DNA of 64,000 nt, from NCBI RefSeq assembly GCF_014839805.1, contig NC_051134.1:12679170-12743169 (forward strand). The letters are read 5' to 3'. This document shows positions 61,425-64,000 of the stretch, piece by piece. Every line of letters starts with the position of its first letter. Positions within the stretch are counted from its first letter, which is position 1. Position numbers and translations under genes: made by a program. Below the pieces are notes generated by a model. The model saw only the letters and a list, made by a program, of their open reading frames with translations, had not been told where the DNA came from and made no database searches. Origin of the DNA: Manduca sexta. Lineage: Eukaryota; Arthropoda; Insecta; Lepidoptera; Sphingidae.

Positions 61425-62567
61425 CTGGCAACAGAATATTTTTTTACTATTTAATATATGTTTTTGTATATAAATTAGATCTGTGATATATTGTATTCGA
61501 AAATGTAATGAAGAGACACAAACTAAACCAATTTAAAAAGTGATAATAAATTTATGGTTTAAGATATACAATTATGTTATTTCTACGTACATTATATTGA
61601 AAATTATTTGGGTTTTTTCGGTCTTATATTTTTTTACTTTTGAACTCATTAATCGCTTAGTTCCCTACTATTCAACATTACAATATTTTTGGTTAAAATT
61701 CCTATTATACTTACAAATAATTAGACAAAGTTTAATTTTTTTTCTACTGTATAATTATAATGTTCATGGACAAAATTCTTAGAAAATATTTCAGTCAATA
61801 CTAATTTGTATATCATTTTTATAGTTTATTCCAGCAATACCAGTAATACCTACCATAACTAGTTTTACAAGATCTTCCACTTTTCCGTGAATTGATGCTT
61901 TAATTATAAACTTTTATTAGAATTCTCGTACTTCGTTTTACATAGTTTAGTAAAAGCTATATAGAAGTTGCCAAGTATTCTACTGAGGCTCGTGGTTTTG
62001 CAGTATTACCGAAGACCGACAAAATCTAAACTTACAGCGTCCGAACTTGTTCTTAGCCTGATATTACTAAGTAATTGAATAACAATGTTAGTAAATTAGA
62101 AGAGACAACGCCAAATCAAGTTCAAAGATGCCCAAAGTAAGAAGACATAATAATAATAACCAATGTTATAACTTTAGGACTTTGGAATTCTATTGATGTT
62201 GTAGCTACAATTTACGAATTGTAATAGAACAGAGATACTACTACGGTAATAGAGATAAGATATTCCTACGGTAAAAGTACAGAGATAATAAAATTTTGTA
62301 TTTTCCTGTTATAAATGGCAGTGTTTAATAGTGTCATGATGAAAAAAGAAATAATCTTGACGAAACACCTTTGGAGCATAAAAAAGTTTACAGTTGTGTG
62401 TATATTTTTTATCTCATGCTGATTAAAGAACGTTCACTCAGTCTAACAAAAATGCCTGCCAAAAAGGACTACCGTACAAATTAATGTTTTGTAGCATTTG
62501 AATTAGTGCCAAAAACCGACACGTTGCGAGTAATTTAAGAGAAAAATTTTACGTGCACAAAGTTTAC
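61425..62567 (-). other. Intron of the DLG-like gene
   Basis: The 1143-nt GT-AG intron between the linker exon and the PDZ exon is AT-rich and holds no recognised repeat. Confidence 0.65.
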
Positions 62568-62637
62568 CTCGGTATTTCACTTGGCTCCTCTTCTAAAAGC
62601 TCGTGCAGTGTTGAACACGATGTGGCCTGCGTTCGCG
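62568..62637 (-). CDS. DLG-like gene, linker exon before PDZ
   Basis: On the - strand the acceptor ctatgcag precedes 62637 and the donor gtaaac follows 62568. Only one frame is open, giving an acidic linker with ELLEEEPSEIPR. It enters with two bases completing a codon and leaves with AG, which joins the A of the next exon to give Arg. The frame agreement and splice sites are the support; the linker has no recognised motif. The gene must continue upstream beyond the right edge of the window. Confidence 0.7.
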
Positions 62638-63796
62638 CTGCATAGACAAATGATAATAGTCTCAATAGTTGAATAATCAAGAGCAATACTTGATAAATTA
62701 TGAATCTTAAATGGGTTATCTTAGTTCAAACTGAAAACAATACAATGATCATACGTATTGCTGAAAGTAATATCTAAAATGAATGAAACGTTTCAACTGC
62801 ATTGTATAAAAGTTGTTTTAGAATTCTGCAGCTTAGTGCTGTATTTCCCAGCATTAGAATGCTAGTTTAAAATCCTCGCACACTTCCCGAGAACTTGGTT
62901 ATGAAGGAAGGTTTTTCGTGTTCACACAGGGTGCTCGGAATATTTTTGTATAGCAACTTTATTTGCAGAGGAAGCGTATCCGAATAAGCTAATATAGAAT
63001 TTCAAAGAATTTACAAGAGCGTTGCGATTATTGTTCAGTAGTTTGACTATATTGTGAGTAAAATCAAATAAAATATGTGCTTACTGCGAAGTCAACCAAA
63101 GGTTGTATGACAAATTCAAAACATTAAATTGGACCTGTTTTTATCTTGACCTATAAGTATTTTGTTTAATCAAATAACATAAAAAGGCTTTTCTTGCTTT
63201 ATTTTACATATTGACAAAAATAGCGCAATTAAACTTTATTTTTTTTTATTTGTTTCGATATTTGGTAGGCTGTACATTGCTATTCTCTGAAAGCAATAAA
63301 CCTACCATTATTAATTTAAATCGCGTCCCATCGCTTTAAGTTAGAATTAATTATATTCTGTTCCACATTTTTGTCTATTTGTTAGAACCTTTCAGCTTAA
63401 GTACAAATGAAATACAAATCGCAAAAGCTTTATAACATCACGAACACTGCTGTGCAAGAGAATTTAAATAGTCATATTTTAAACAATATTATACTCCACC
63501 ATTAATTACGTAGGTATGCACAGCAGCACCTTAATTAAAATCAACAAAATCCACCCATACATAATATATAACATACGGTTAAGGGGGTCACGTTGACATT
63601 TTAATTATTTATTTGGAAAAACAAATAGATGTATAAATGCTAACAAGTAAAATGCATATTAAATAAACATAGTTAAATACTTAACTTACGTATACACAAT
63701 AATTATTTATACCTATTTATTTACGAGCATGCAAGTTACACGCCCGAATGCTGAAATGCTGCTTAAATATTTGATTTCGCGGTAAGCATTTGAGCC
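62638..63796 (-). other. Presumed upstream intron of the DLG-like gene
   Basis: AT-rich. No further exon with matching phase was recognised before the right edge. Confidence 0.45.
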
Positions 63797-64000
63797 TTTT
63801 TATGCGTCAAAATGTTATACGGAAACGAACATATATTTATAATTCAAGTTTGGAATGTTAAAGTAGATTCAATAAAGACAACAACATTTTAAGTCGTCAT
63901 TTATTCAAATCGATGTACTGTATCGATATCAATTGTCAGTTTTATGCGTTAAATGGTATACAGAAACGAACATTTATTTATAATTCAAGTTTGGAATGTC
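63797..64000. repeat. Tandem duplication, about 143-bp period, running off the right edge
   Basis: The unit tttatgcgtcaaaatgttatac...cgaacatatatttataattcaag at 63797-63860 recurs at 63940-64000, about 90% alike. The second unit is cut by the window end, so more copies may follow. Confidence 0.7.

Noticed and set aside
1..64000. CRISPR arrays, operons, phage or viral genes
   Set aside because: No regularly spaced repeats, no polycistronic gene layout and no viral protein motifs; the window is eukaryotic.

Overview
The window looks like lepidopteran (moth or butterfly) nuclear DNA. It is AT-rich and gene-poor, has multi-exon genes with short GT-AG introns, and is full of short dispersed repeats. 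The most telling repeat is a tRNA-headed SINE with intact A and B boxes, a conserved core and an ATT-repeat tail, a type common in Lepidoptera. The identification rests on repeat style and gene structure, not on a database match.

Two protein-coding loci can be supported. (1) On the + strand, 13917-18396, is a complete seven-exon gene for a 297-residue secreted chymotrypsin-fold protein. The fold signatures and all four classical disulfide cysteine pairs are present. The catalytic His is replaced by Ser and the catalytic Ser by Thr, so it is a serine protease homologue (pseudoprotease). It also has eight N-glycosylation sequons and a hydrophobic C-terminal tail like a GPI-anchor signal. (2) On the - strand, 60931-62637, are three consecutive exons of a larger gene encoding a Discs-large (DLG/MAGUK)-type third PDZ domain. 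Its 5' part must lie beyond the right edge. Its SH3 and guanylate-kinase exons were not recognised in the window.

Region by region: 1-13.3 kb holds no recognised gene but has a SINE with a target-site duplication, foldback elements at 2.4, 4.7 and 8.06 kb, family C elements and family B repeats. 13.3-18.5 kb is the pseudoprotease gene, with a family B repeat in intron 3 and a SINE scrap in intron 4. 18.5-33 kb holds a perfect 23-bp hairpin, a foldback element, several SINEs (including a tail-to-tail inverted pair at 24 kb) and an RTE-type LINE 3' end. 33-60.9 kb is mostly repeats and unassigned AT-rich sequence, with a decayed RTE fragment at 33 kb, another SINE with a duplication at 35.2 kb, a perfect 21-bp hairpin at 36.1 kb and a large foldback at 38.5 kb. 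60.9-64 kb holds the DLG-like exons and a tandem duplication at the right edge.

There is no sign that the two genes act together. No operon-like, CRISPR or prokaryotic feature is present.
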